Origin: Nocardia aurantia
GTDB lineage: Bacteria; Actinomycetota; Actinomycetes; Mycobacteriales; Mycobacteriaceae
Direction of reading: 5' to 3'
Assembly (NCBI RefSeq): GCF_009604425.1
Contig: NZ_WEGI01000006.1
Location: 434,001 to 498,000, forward strand
DNA length: 64,000 nucleotides
The notes beneath the pieces are model-generated. The model made no database searches. It saw nothing but the letters and a program-made list of their open reading frames with translations, and had not been told where the DNA came from. The translations under genes were made by a program, and so were the position numbers. Below, piece after piece: positions 31,469 to 39,373 of this stretch. Every line of letters starts with the position of its first letter. Within the stretch, counting starts at the first letter, position 1.

Positions 31469-32704
31469 TTGGCGAACATCAGGCGTGCGATGCTGTGGGC
31501 AACCGCGTCCGTCGCGGCTGTTCTCCTGTCGGCGCCGGCGGCCGGCCTCGCCGATCTGCTGGAAGATCCCCCGCACGAACTGGCCTCGGTCCTACCGGAC
31601 CCACTGCCGGACCCATTCTATCTGCCCGCACCCGGCTTCGAGAAGTCCACGCCCGGTACGGTTCTCGCGAATCGCCCCGCGGGCGTGGACTTTCCGCCGA
31701 CCGCGCACTCGATCGAATTGCTGGTCCGCTCCACCGACACCGGAGACCGTCCGGTCCCGGTGGTGGTGACTCTGTTCGTCCCGAACACGCCGTGGCCGGG
31801 CCCCGGACCGCGCCCCCTGGTCGCCTACGCCCCGCCGATCTCCGCACTCGGAAACACCTGTGTCCCTTCACAGAAGATGAAAGAAGGCGTCCAGGCCGAC
31901 CAACTGGCGATCGCGGCGCTGCTGGCCCGCGACAGCGCGGTCGTGGTGCCCGACTATCAGGGCCCCCGGCAGGCGTACTCGGCCGGGCACATGGAGGGCC
32001 ACGCGGTGCTCGACGCGATCCGCGCCGCCACCCGGCTCGGCGTGGCCGACCTGCGGCCCGACTCGCCGGTCGCCTTGACCGGCTATTCCGGCGGCGCCAT
32101 CGCCACCGGCTGGGCCGCCCAACTGGCTCCCCGCTACGCCCCCGAACTCCATGTGGCCGGCGCCCTGATCGGTGGCACACCCGCCGACTATCGGATGCTC
32201 TGGCAGTCCATGAACGGCAACGCCGCCGCCGGCGTCTTCCTCTCCGCTGCCCTCGGCCTGGCCAGGGAATATCCGGAGTTGCTGACCCTGCTCAACGACA
32301 GCGGTTGGCGACTGGCCCACACCTTCCGCAACGTCTGCGTAGAGCCCGCGACCCTGATCGGCCTGCTGACCCGAATCCGCGTGGAACAACTCACCGACCT
32401 GCCCGACCCGATCGAATCGCCGATCGTGCGGCGAATCATCACGGAGAACCGGCTGGGAGCCACGATGCCCGCGGCGCCCATCCTGATCTACCACGGCGCC
32501 GACGAGATCTTCGTCCCCCTGGCGGGCGCCCAGAACCTCTACCGGGACTGGTGCCGGCAGCACGCCCGCGTCCGCCTCGACATCCTGCCCGGCGGGCATT
32601 TCCTCGTCGGCGTCCGTTCCCAGGCCACCCCGCAGATCGCCGATTGGGTCGACGAGATGTTCGCGGGAACACTGGTCCCGCCCGGCTGCACCAGCAGCGA
32701 TTGA
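31469..32704 (+). CDS. Secreted lipase (LIP/secretory lipase family)
   Basis: The 411-residue protein has a Sec signal peptide (about residues 1-30, ending AAGLA-D). It resembles the secretory lipase family PF03583 of mycobacteria and nocardiae. The nucleophile Ser lies in LTGYSGGAIATGWAA (near 206), with an acidic residue in YHGADEIFVP and His in LPGGHF. Cysteine pairs (NTCVP, RNVCVE, DWCRQ, PGCTS) suit an exported protein. It would hydrolyse acyl esters outside the cell. TTG 31469 has GGGGTGA upstream; ATG 31490 (MLWATAS) is an alternative. Confidence 0.85.
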   Translation: MANIRRAMLWATASVAAVLLSAPAAGLADLLEDPPHELASVLPDPLPDPFYLPAPGFEKSTPGTVLANRPAGVDFPPTAHSIELLVRSTDTGDRPVPVVVTLFVPNTPWPGPGPRPLVAYAPPISALGNTCVPSQKMKEGVQADQLAIAALLARDSAVVVPDYQGPRQAYSAGHMEGHAVLDAIRAATRLGVADLRPDSPVALTGYSGGAIATGWAAQLAPRYAPELHVAGALIGGTPADYRMLWQSMNGNAAAGVFLSAALGLAREYPELLTLLNDSGWRLAHTFRNVCVEPATLIGLLTRIRVEQLTDLPDPIESPIVRRIITENRLGATMPAAPILIYHGADEIFVPLAGAQNLYRDWCRQHARVRLDILPGGHFLVGVRSQATPQIADWVDEMFAGTLVPPGCTSSD

Positions 32705-32708
32705 TCTA

Positions 32709-33827
32709 TCACCCCCGGAGCCCAGGTCCGGGACCCGGCGCCCGGCGCTGCGCACCGAGGCATTCGGTGAAGAACGCGCGCAGATCGGCGGCCAGCAGAT
32801 CGGGCGCCTGCCGAGCCGCGTAATGCCCGCCGCGGTCGTAGCCGCGGAAGGACAGCGGACCCGGATGCGGAAAGTCGGCGAGGACCCGATCGGAGGGCCA
32901 GTCACCGGCGAACTGGGCCACGCCGACGGGTACGGCGAGTTCGACCGGCAGCGTCGTCGGCCCGTTCGGCGGCTGCTGCCGATCCTCCTCCGCGTAGATG
33001 CGCAACGCCGACCCGGCCGTGCCGGTGACCCATTGGATCGTGACGTGCGTGAGCAGCGCGTCCGGATCGAGTCCGGTCATGCACTGAGCCGTCCACGCCA
33101 GCAACCCGACCGGAGAATCCGTGAGCGCGTACGCCACCGTGTGCGGGGCACCGGCATGCACGTGCCCGTAGGGACTGGCGTGGATCTCACCCGGCCCCGC
33201 CGGGAACACCTGCGTCACGTGCACACCGATCACCTCTTCCGGTGCGGCCCTGCCCAATTCGGGAGCGATGAACGAGCCCCAGTCGTTACCCGCCACGCCG
33301 TAACGCCGATATCCCCTGCGCCGCATCAACTCCGACCAGGCCCGCGCGATGCGACGCGGATTCCAGCCCACGTCCGGCGTCGGCCCGGACCATCCCGATC
33401 CCGGCAGCGACGGAATCACCAGATCGAAGGCGGGACCGGAATCCACCCCGTGCGCACGGGGTTCGGTGAGCGGCCCGATGACGTCGAGGTACTCGGTCAC
33501 CGACCCCGGCCATCCGTGGCCGAGCAACAACGGCACCGCGTCCGGTTGCGGCGAGCGAATGTCGAGAAAATGCATCGTGGCGCTATCGATCGTGGTGACG
33601 AATTGCGGATACGCGTTGAGCCGCGCCTCCCAGGGCCGCCAGTCGTATCGCTCCCGCCACCGCGTCACCAGATCTCGGACGACCTCCTGTGCGATCCCGT
33701 AGCCGGCATCGGCCCCTCGCGGCTCCGGCTCCCAGCGAACCCGATCCAGCCGATCCCGCAGTTCGGCCAGCTCACTGTCCGGGACCTCGATGCGAAACGG
33801 CCGCACGGCCGTACCTTCGGCAGTCAC
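32709..33827 (-). CDS. Epoxide hydrolase family protein (EHN domain)
   Basis: The 372-residue protein begins with an epoxide hydrolase N-terminal domain (RPFRIEVPDSELAELRDRLDRVRWEPE) and continues with an alpha/beta hydrolase core. Motifs are the oxyanion HGWPGS, the nucleophilic Asp in VAGNDWGS, Tyr residues in the cap and the late His in DRGGHYAA. It would open an epoxide to a diol. GTG 33827 has GGGAGG upstream. It lies 88 bases downstream of the MarR gene on the same strand, so that regulator may control it. Confidence 0.88.
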   Translation of the reverse strand: MTAEGTAVRPFRIEVPDSELAELRDRLDRVRWEPEPRGADAGYGIAQEVVRDLVTRWRERYDWRPWEARLNAYPQFVTTIDSATMHFLDIRSPQPDAVPLLLGHGWPGSVTEYLDVIGPLTEPRAHGVDSGPAFDLVIPSLPGSGWSGPTPDVGWNPRRIARAWSELMRRRGYRRYGVAGNDWGSFIAPELGRAAPEEVIGVHVTQVFPAGPGEIHASPYGHVHAGAPHTVAYALTDSPVGLLAWTAQCMTGLDPDALLTHVTIQWVTGTAGSALRIYAEEDRQQPPNGPTTLPVELAVPVGVAQFAGDWPSDRVLADFPHPGPLSFRGYDRGGHYAARQAPDLLAADLRAFFTECLGAQRRAPGPGPGLRG

Positions 33828-33914
33828 TCCACCTCCCTTCGTCCGGATTTCACCTGCGAGTAGGGACGAGGCGCACCAGGCGAATTCATCGCCGGGCTAT
33901 CCACCGGGAGAACG

Positions 33915-34340
33915 TCAGTCGTCGGGCTGGGACAGCAGCAGCGGTGCCAGTTCGTCGAGGAGGGCGGCGGCACGGCTGGCACGGGCCGGGTCGCCCAGGG
34001 TGGCGGTCAGGGTGGCGTCGACGGCGCGAGCACCGCGACGATTCATGCCGCGGACGACGTGTTCGGCGGCGTGGACGCGAGTCCGGCGGCGGTCGGCCGG
34101 GTCGGCGCCGGTGGTGAGCAGGCCGCGCTCGCGCATAGCGGCTACCAGCGCGGAGACGTGGCTCTGCGAGAAACCGGTCTCGCGGACGATATCGCCGATC
34201 CCCGCGTCGGAGAGGGTGATCACCGCGGCCATCACTTCCTGCTCCGCGCTGGTCAGCTCGATATCGCCGGGTTCACGGACGTGCTCGCGTCCCAATTCGC
34301 TCAGACGTCGGCCGAGCCGGAGCAGTTGGATACCGTCCAC
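33915..34340 (-). CDS. MarR family transcriptional regulator
   Basis: The MarR winged helix is evident: LTSAEQEVMAAVITLSDAGIGDIVRETGFSQSHVSALVAAMRERGLLTTGADPADRRRTRV, with the conserved D-P-x-D-R-R-R wing. I choose GTG 34340 (141 residues, usual family length) because a -10-like TATAGT ends six bases before it, giving a leaderless message. ATG 34367 and an earlier start are in frame but would lie within or beyond the operator. MarR proteins release DNA on binding phenolic or other lipophilic compounds. Confidence 0.82.
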   Translation of the reverse strand: MDGIQLLRLGRRLSELGREHVREPGDIELTSAEQEVMAAVITLSDAGIGDIVRETGFSQSHVSALVAAMRERGLLTTGADPADRRRTRVHAAEHVVRGMNRRGARAVDATLTATLGDPARASRAAALLDELAPLLLSQPDD

Positions 34341-34346
34341 GAGCGA

Positions 34347-34374
34347 ACTATATCGCGACCGATACATCGGTCGC
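34347..34374 (-). promoter_or_regulatory. MarR operator and -10 box
   Basis: GCGACCGAT-AC-ATCGGTCGC (34355-34374) is a perfect nine-base dyad. On the minus strand TATAGT (34347-34352) directly follows it. Binding would cover the promoter, giving autorepression. Confidence 0.6.
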
Positions 34375-34498
34375 CGATGTAATTCGGTGCGGCGCGCTGC
34401 CTGCGACCCGGCGAACCATAGCGGCATGACCGGCGAGACTCTCGCCCGCTCCACACCCGTGCCCGCGAACACGATCGGATCGCGACTCCACGATCAGG

Positions 34499-35002
34499 TC
34501 AGCAGATCTCGGTCTCGGGGGTGCCGCCCAATTCTTGTACATCGGACACCCAATGATCGCCCTCCGGGTAGGCGATGAACTTTGTTACCGACGCCGAATA
34601 CTTCACGCACGTATGGTCAGGAGCGGGGATCATCATCGAACGAAAATCGTTGAGGAGGCGACTGTCCCCGTATCGGTAGTCCGCGCGGTCATTGGTCCAC
34701 GGTGAATCAGCGAGCCCGATGTACAACTGGACGCCGATATCCTTGTTGTCCACGCCGTAATTGGAGTGAACCTCGATCCAGTTCGTCCTGCAGTGCGCCG
34801 AGTAGAACAGAGTGACTGTACCGGCGTCGAGTTTGTCCTCCCTGGTCATCTTCTGATGGTGAATATCCTTCTTGTCCTTGACACAATCGCTCACCCAGGG
34901 GTCCTGTAGCGGCTGGTCCGCGGAGGCACTGATGGCGGCCGAAGCCAACAACGCCGCGGTAACGAAAGCCGCTGTGAGAAAGCGCAGGCCAGTGGCAGAC
35001 AC
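34499..35002 (-). CDS. Secreted DUF2690 protein
   Basis: From GTG 35002 (TTGGAGG five bases upstream) the 167-residue protein has a signal peptide ending ISASA-D. The mature part carries DUF2690 features: SDCVKDKKDIHHQ, TLFYSAHCRTNWIEV with the conserved Cys and Trp, and further cysteines near the C-terminus. DUF2690 proteins of actinobacteria are exported and uncharacterised. The longer frame to 35134 would put the signal peptide internally and is rejected. Confidence 0.8.
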   Translation of the reverse strand: MSATGLRFLTAAFVTAALLASAAISASADQPLQDPWVSDCVKDKKDIHHQKMTREDKLDAGTVTLFYSAHCRTNWIEVHSNYGVDNKDIGVQLYIGLADSPWTNDRADYRYGDSRLLNDFRSMMIPAPDHTCVKYSASVTKFIAYPEGDHWVSDVQELGGTPETEIC

Positions 35003-35260
35003 AGTGCCTCCAAGTTCGAATCGGGCCTCTGCACAGAGGTTGTGAAATGCCGACAGCGAAAGCGACCGCGGCCCCCTCAGCCTACCGGTCGCGCCACATT
35101 GTCCGAGTGGTTGCCTGTTGCCACGCTTCGACATTCGGCGTCGTCATCCGATCGACGACTGTGTTACAACGAGATCGCTCGTTCATTGTGGCAGTCGGCG
35201 AATTCCGTGGCCGAGCGGGTCGGCCGCCAGAGGAGTTCGGCTCGATGGGCGGGTGCCGGA

Positions 35261-35872
35261 TCAGCGGCGGCGCAATCCGCTCGCCACACCTGCGATCTCG
35301 GTGTCGATGGTGCTCGGTGTCGCGGTGCGCGGTCGTTCGTTCGACTCTGTCGAGATCTCGTCCAGGGCGTGGGCCGCGGCGTCGCCCAGACCGACGGTGA
35401 TGATGCGGATGTCCTCGGCGCGCATGACCGCGGCCTTGGCGACGGCTCGGGAGCGGTCGCCCAGATCGCCGTCGCCGAAGATCGCCACCACTCGATCGAG
35501 CCGGGTGCCACGCGGGCGCAGCAGGTCGTGGGCGGCGTCGAGCGCGTCGTTGATGTCGGTGCCGCCGGAATCGACCGGGGCGTCGAGGAATCGGAGGACC
35601 GACGGCAGATCGCGGGTCGGTTCGATGGTCGCCGCGATCGAGTGGTGCCAGAGGATCACTCCGACTTCGTAGTACGCGTCGATCGCCTCCTTCGCGAATT
35701 GCCGCGCGCCGCGTACCGCGCTCGTCAGCGGTGCGCCGCACATCGATCCGCTGACGTCGATGCAGAGCAGCACCACCCCGCCGAACTGTTGCTGGATCGC
35801 CCCGAGGTAGGGGCCGACCGGGTACTGGGTCAGGCCGGCGGACCGGAACTCCCGCCGTATCCACGAATTCAC
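35261..35872 (-). CDS. VWA-domain protein of the GTPase/Hsp70 locus
   Basis: From GTG 35872 the 203-residue protein is mostly one von Willebrand A domain. The metal-ion-dependent adhesion site is DVSGSM (Asp39, Ser41, Ser43), with a Thr in SGGTDINDAL and an acidic loop FGDGDLGD. VWA domains bind partner proteins through a Mg2+ bridge. It is the last gene of the leftward 13.6 kb run and lies 23 bases after the Hsp70 gene. I expect it to scaffold or present targets to the chaperone/GTPase complex. Confidence 0.85.
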   Translation of the reverse strand: MNSWIRREFRSAGLTQYPVGPYLGAIQQQFGGVVLLCIDVSGSMCGAPLTSAVRGARQFAKEAIDAYYEVGVILWHHSIAATIEPTRDLPSVLRFLDAPVDSGGTDINDALDAAHDLLRPRGTRLDRVVAIFGDGDLGDRSRAVAKAAVMRAEDIRIITVGLGDAAAHALDEISTESNERPRTATPSTIDTEIAGVASGLRRR

Positions 35873-35895
35873 CGTGACACCTTTCGCGCGATCAC

Positions 35896-37455
35896 TCACA
35901 GCTGGACTCGCAGCCGGGCGAGCAGGTCCTGTTGCCGGTCGGAATCCTCGGCATCGAGGACGCCCTCCATGTAGGACTCCAGGACCAGGCGCCGGCCGCT
36001 CCTGGGTTCGGTTGCGGTACAACTGATCCGGCCGTCGGAACCGATGTCGAATTCGATCTCGATCGGGGAGCCCGCCGGAAGATGCGGTACGTCCACCAAT
36101 TCCCCGTCCAGGACCCGCCGGTTGTGCCGCAACTCCGGGGAGGCGACCGCGCCGGCCTGTTCGTAGACCTCGACCCGGATGCGGTCCTGGCCGTCGAGCA
36201 GCGTCGCGAACCGGCCGCGCGAACCACTTACCGGCAGTGCGGTATTCGCCTCCACGACGTGGTTCACGATGCGGCCGGTGCCGGACGGGTCGCGGCTGTC
36301 GTGGACCAGGATGCCGAGCGCGCGGGGGACGACGGTGCGCACGGGTGCCGCGAGCGCCTGCCTCGGGGTCGCCGACAGGTCCGGGCGGGCCGGCGCCGTC
36401 AGCCGGTGCGCGTGCATGGCCGCGCCCTTCGCGACCGCGAGATCCGGTTCGAACACCGCGACCTCCACCCCGAAGTGCGCCACCAGGCTCGCGCGGATCA
36501 TCGGCATCCGAGTCGCGCCGCCCACCAGCAGGATTCGGTCGAGCCGGCCGGTGCCGCGCGGCCGGGCGGCGGCCAGCGCGCGATCGGCGACGTCGAGGCA
36601 GTTGGACACCAGATGCGCCGAGGCCTCCTCGAATTCGGCGCGGGTGACCGGCACGACCCAGCGGCCGCCGTCGTACTCGAGGGTCACCGGGACCGAATCC
36701 CGGTTCGTCAGCGCGATTTTCGCCTTCTCGGTCGCGGCGGCGAGATGTTCCGCGAACACGGTGTCGTCCGCGGCGTCCGCGGCGACCTCGTCGTCCACCG
36801 CCTCGGTGAATTTCGCCAGCAGGACGTCGGCCAGCCGGTCGTTCCAGTCCAGGCCGCCGAGGCGCGAATCACCGTCGGTGACAATCACTTCCGGTCCACC
36901 GGCGGCCATCCGCAGCACGGTCGTGTCGAAGGTGCCGCCGCCGAGGTCGAAGACCAGCACGGCGCCGCCGGTAGTCCGGCCGGCCCCGTAACAGGCCGCG
37001 GCGGCCACCGGTTCGGCGACCAGATCCAAGAGGGTCAGTCCGGCCAGCCGCACCGCCTGCGCGGTCGCCTCGCGTTCGGTCACACCGAAATACGCCGGGA
37101 CCGTGACCACCGCGGCGAGATCGCCGGACGCACAGCCCAGTGCCGCGGCGGCGTTGTCCGCCAACGCCTTCAGGATCAGCGCGGAGGCCGCCTCCGGGGT
37201 GTACTCGTTGCCGTCGAACGCCAGCCGGAATCCGGTGCCCATCTCGCGTTTGATGCCACGGATGAGCCGATCCGGTTCCGCGAGACCGAGAGTCGCGGCC
37301 TCCGCGCCGACCATGATCTGCTCGTCGTCGATGTAGAGCACGGACGGGGTGATCGCCCGACCGTCGGGAGCCGCGATCACCCGGGGCGAGGCGGTCCCGT
37401 CGAAGTGGGCGACCACGGAGAAGGTGGTGCCGAGATCGATGCCGATGGCGATCAT
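35896..37455 (-). CDS. Hsp70/DnaK-like ATPase 1
   Basis: The 519-residue protein contains the Hsp70 nucleotide-binding domain: GIDLGTTFS near the N-terminus, TVPAYFG, VAEPVAAA, LVFDLGGGTFDTTVL and ILLVGGATRMP. A substrate-binding beta domain follows, but the C-terminal lid is short compared with DnaK (about 600-640). It is a specialised paralog, not the housekeeping chaperone. A second Hsp70 with similar shortening is in the same locus at 45732-47339, and GrpE is at 47386. Confidence 0.9.
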   Translation of the reverse strand: MIAIGIDLGTTFSVVAHFDGTASPRVIAAPDGRAITPSVLYIDDEQIMVGAEAATLGLAEPDRLIRGIKREMGTGFRLAFDGNEYTPEAASALILKALADNAAAALGCASGDLAAVVTVPAYFGVTEREATAQAVRLAGLTLLDLVAEPVAAAACYGAGRTTGGAVLVFDLGGGTFDTTVLRMAAGGPEVIVTDGDSRLGGLDWNDRLADVLLAKFTEAVDDEVAADAADDTVFAEHLAAATEKAKIALTNRDSVPVTLEYDGGRWVVPVTRAEFEEASAHLVSNCLDVADRALAAARPRGTGRLDRILLVGGATRMPMIRASLVAHFGVEVAVFEPDLAVAKGAAMHAHRLTAPARPDLSATPRQALAAPVRTVVPRALGILVHDSRDPSGTGRIVNHVVEANTALPVSGSRGRFATLLDGQDRIRVEVYEQAGAVASPELRHNRRVLDGELVDVPHLPAGSPIEIEFDIGSDGRISCTATEPRSGRRLVLESYMEGVLDAEDSDRQQDLLARLRVQL

Positions 37456-37498
37456 GAAACCGGTTCCCTTTCGAAACGTGAGTTGGTGAGCGGCCCGG

Positions 37499-37702
37499 TC
37501 ACTGCCACGGGAACGGCACCAGGTGCGAGATCGTGAACTGCCACTGGCGCACCGTGTCCATCGCGTCCAGCTGCGCCGCGGCCCAGCCGCCGGTGGCGTA
37601 GTAGGCGGCGGTCAGCAGCGCCGTGCCGAGCAGGGTCGCGAGGATCGTGCCCGCGAGGGCGCGGCGCAGCAGGTTGAATGTCTGCGGGAGTGCGGGATTC
37701 AC
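37499..37702 (-). CDS. Small single-pass membrane protein
   Basis: A 67-residue frame from GTG 37702 has AAGGGG six bases upstream and one hydrophobic segment (about 16-35, LAGTILATLLGTALLTAAYYA). It sits between the membrane GTPase and Hsp70 genes with short gaps, which supports its being real. No family is recognised. Confidence 0.6.
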   Translation of the reverse strand: MNPALPQTFNLLRRALAGTILATLLGTALLTAAYYATGGWAAAQLDAMDTVRQWQFTISHLVPFPWQ

Positions 37703-37726
37703 GTGATGCCCCTTGGGTCGAGCGGA

Positions 37727-39373
37727 TCAGGGCCGGCCGCCCACGGCGGGCGCCGGAACGAGTTCCACGCCGACCTGCCGGGTCAGCCAGTTCAGCGTGT
37801 GGATCGGATGACAGGGGTCCGTGACGGACACCCCCATCGAATCGGCCAGGAAGTAGCGGACCTGCCGGAAGTCCTGCCGGGCGCGGGCGACGAGATTGTC
37901 CAGGCCCCGGGCGGCCAGCCAGCGCACGATGGCGTCCTGATCCCGGGGATCCAGGCCGTCGTCGAGGTCCAGCCGGCGCAGATCGTCGACCTTCGTCACC
38001 ACGATGCCCAGGGCGCGTTCCCTGGTGTGCAGGCCCGCGGCCCGCAGTTGCTCGATGGTGATCGAATACGAATCCTCCGGATCGGTGCTGCCGACCACCA
38101 GGCCGGCCGCCGCCGGATCGGGGATCGCGGCGCGCAGTTCGTCGGTGGAGAACGGATCGATCACCAGCAACAGCGTTTCCGCCGAATGCAGGTAGTGCAG
38201 CGGTTCGGCGCCGTCCTTCATCGAGAAGTGCTCGCCCGCCGCATCGAGCAGATGCAGTTCGAAGGGCCGCCGCTTCTCGGGAGTTATCACCAGTCCCAGG
38301 GCTTCCGGGGTCGGTCCGTGCGCGGTCTTGCGGGTCTGCTTGCCCGCCGCGATCAGCTCGCGGGCCTGTTCGAATTCCACGCCGGAGCGGTCGTCGAGCG
38401 GTTCGATCCGGGTGTGGTCGGCGGAGTACACCTCGTACAACCCGACCGCGGCCGCCAGCAGCAACCGGGTCTTGCCCGCGCCGACGGCCCCGAAGGTCGG
38501 CACCTGGATGGTCTGCCGGCTGCCGGTGCCCTCCGGCAGGCCGTGACCGCAACTCGGGCAGACGATGTTCCCGCGCAGCGCGCCGGCCGAGGCCCGGGTC
38601 ACCATCGTGGGCAGCACCGCCGCGCACTCGCACCGATGCCACAGCACCCCCAGCCGGCTCGGCCGCAGATCCCGGTGCACGACATCGCAATTCGTGCATC
38701 GGTAGCTCGGTACCGGGGTGACCTCGAAGCATTTCCCGCAGCGCGTCGACAGCCGGAACACCGTGCGGACGAACCGATCCACCGCTCGCAGCACCACGAT
38801 CGCGACGAACTGCACCAGCCAGCCGGTCGCCACCACGGCCGCGCACACGCCGAGCAGGAACGCCGCGAACCCGGCGAACGCGAGCGCGAAGACCGCGTGC
38901 GGCAGCGCACCGAGCAGCACGTACAACCCGATCGGCACCGGGCCACGGCATTTCGCCAGCGCCTGCCGGGAGGCGGTGCCGAGGAAGGTCGCGGCGGCCC
39001 GCGCCGCGTCCTCGAGATCCCGGCGCGCCTGGAACGGCAGGTACCGCGGCCAGGCCCGATCCCAGCCGAACCAGCGCGCCGGCCCCCGGGGCGGGCGGCC
39101 GAAGAAGTCGTGGTCCGCGACGTCGGCGGGGGTGAGCGTCCGCTGCGCGCGCTGCCCCGCGGAGGCCAGATCACTGGCGAGAACCACTGCCGCGCAACAT
39201 ATTCCGGCCAGAATCGCGAGCCCGGCGGTCAGCGGGTACCAGATCGACACCAGATACGAGAAGACCTGCAGGGCCGCCGCCAGCACCACCCAGGCCGCGA
39301 AGATGCCCGCCGCGATCGCGACCGTGATGAAGAGGAAGCCACCGAGAATTTCGCCACCGTCTGCCAGGATCAT
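37727..39373 (-). CDS. Membrane-anchored zinc-ribbon GTPase (DO-GTPase2-like)
   Basis: From ATG 39373 the 548-residue protein has two hydrophobic segments at 10-65 and two at about 148-195. Cysteine pairs C212/C215, C226/C229, C248/C250 and C272/C275 look like zinc ribbons. The C-terminal TRAFAC-type GTPase domain has the P-loop GAVGAGKT (295-302), DAAGE (377-381) and TKVD (460-463). This architecture matches the 'double GTPase 2' family described computationally in actinobacterial conflict systems (recalled, not searched). The start shares one base with the stop of the GAP1-like gene (TGATG). It likely switches a membrane-proximal complex. Confidence 0.82.
   Translation of the reverse strand: MILADGGEILGGFLFITVAIAAGIFAAWVVLAAALQVFSYLVSIWYPLTAGLAILAGICCAAVVLASDLASAGQRAQRTLTPADVADHDFFGRPPRGPARWFGWDRAWPRYLPFQARRDLEDAARAAATFLGTASRQALAKCRGPVPIGLYVLLGALPHAVFALAFAGFAAFLLGVCAAVVATGWLVQFVAIVVLRAVDRFVRTVFRLSTRCGKCFEVTPVPSYRCTNCDVVHRDLRPSRLGVLWHRCECAAVLPTMVTRASAGALRGNIVCPSCGHGLPEGTGSRQTIQVPTFGAVGAGKTRLLLAAAVGLYEVYSADHTRIEPLDDRSGVEFEQARELIAAGKQTRKTAHGPTPEALGLVITPEKRRPFELHLLDAAGEHFSMKDGAEPLHYLHSAETLLLVIDPFSTDELRAAIPDPAAAGLVVGSTDPEDSYSITIEQLRAAGLHTRERALGIVVTKVDDLRRLDLDDGLDPRDQDAIVRWLAARGLDNLVARARQDFRQVRYFLADSMGVSVTDPCHPIHTLNWLTRQVGVELVPAPAVGGRP

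Noticed and set aside
35896..37455. Housekeeping dnaK
   Set aside because: Both Hsp70 genes in the window lack the full C-terminal lid and sit in the GTPase/TIR locus without dnaJ, so they are specialised paralogs.
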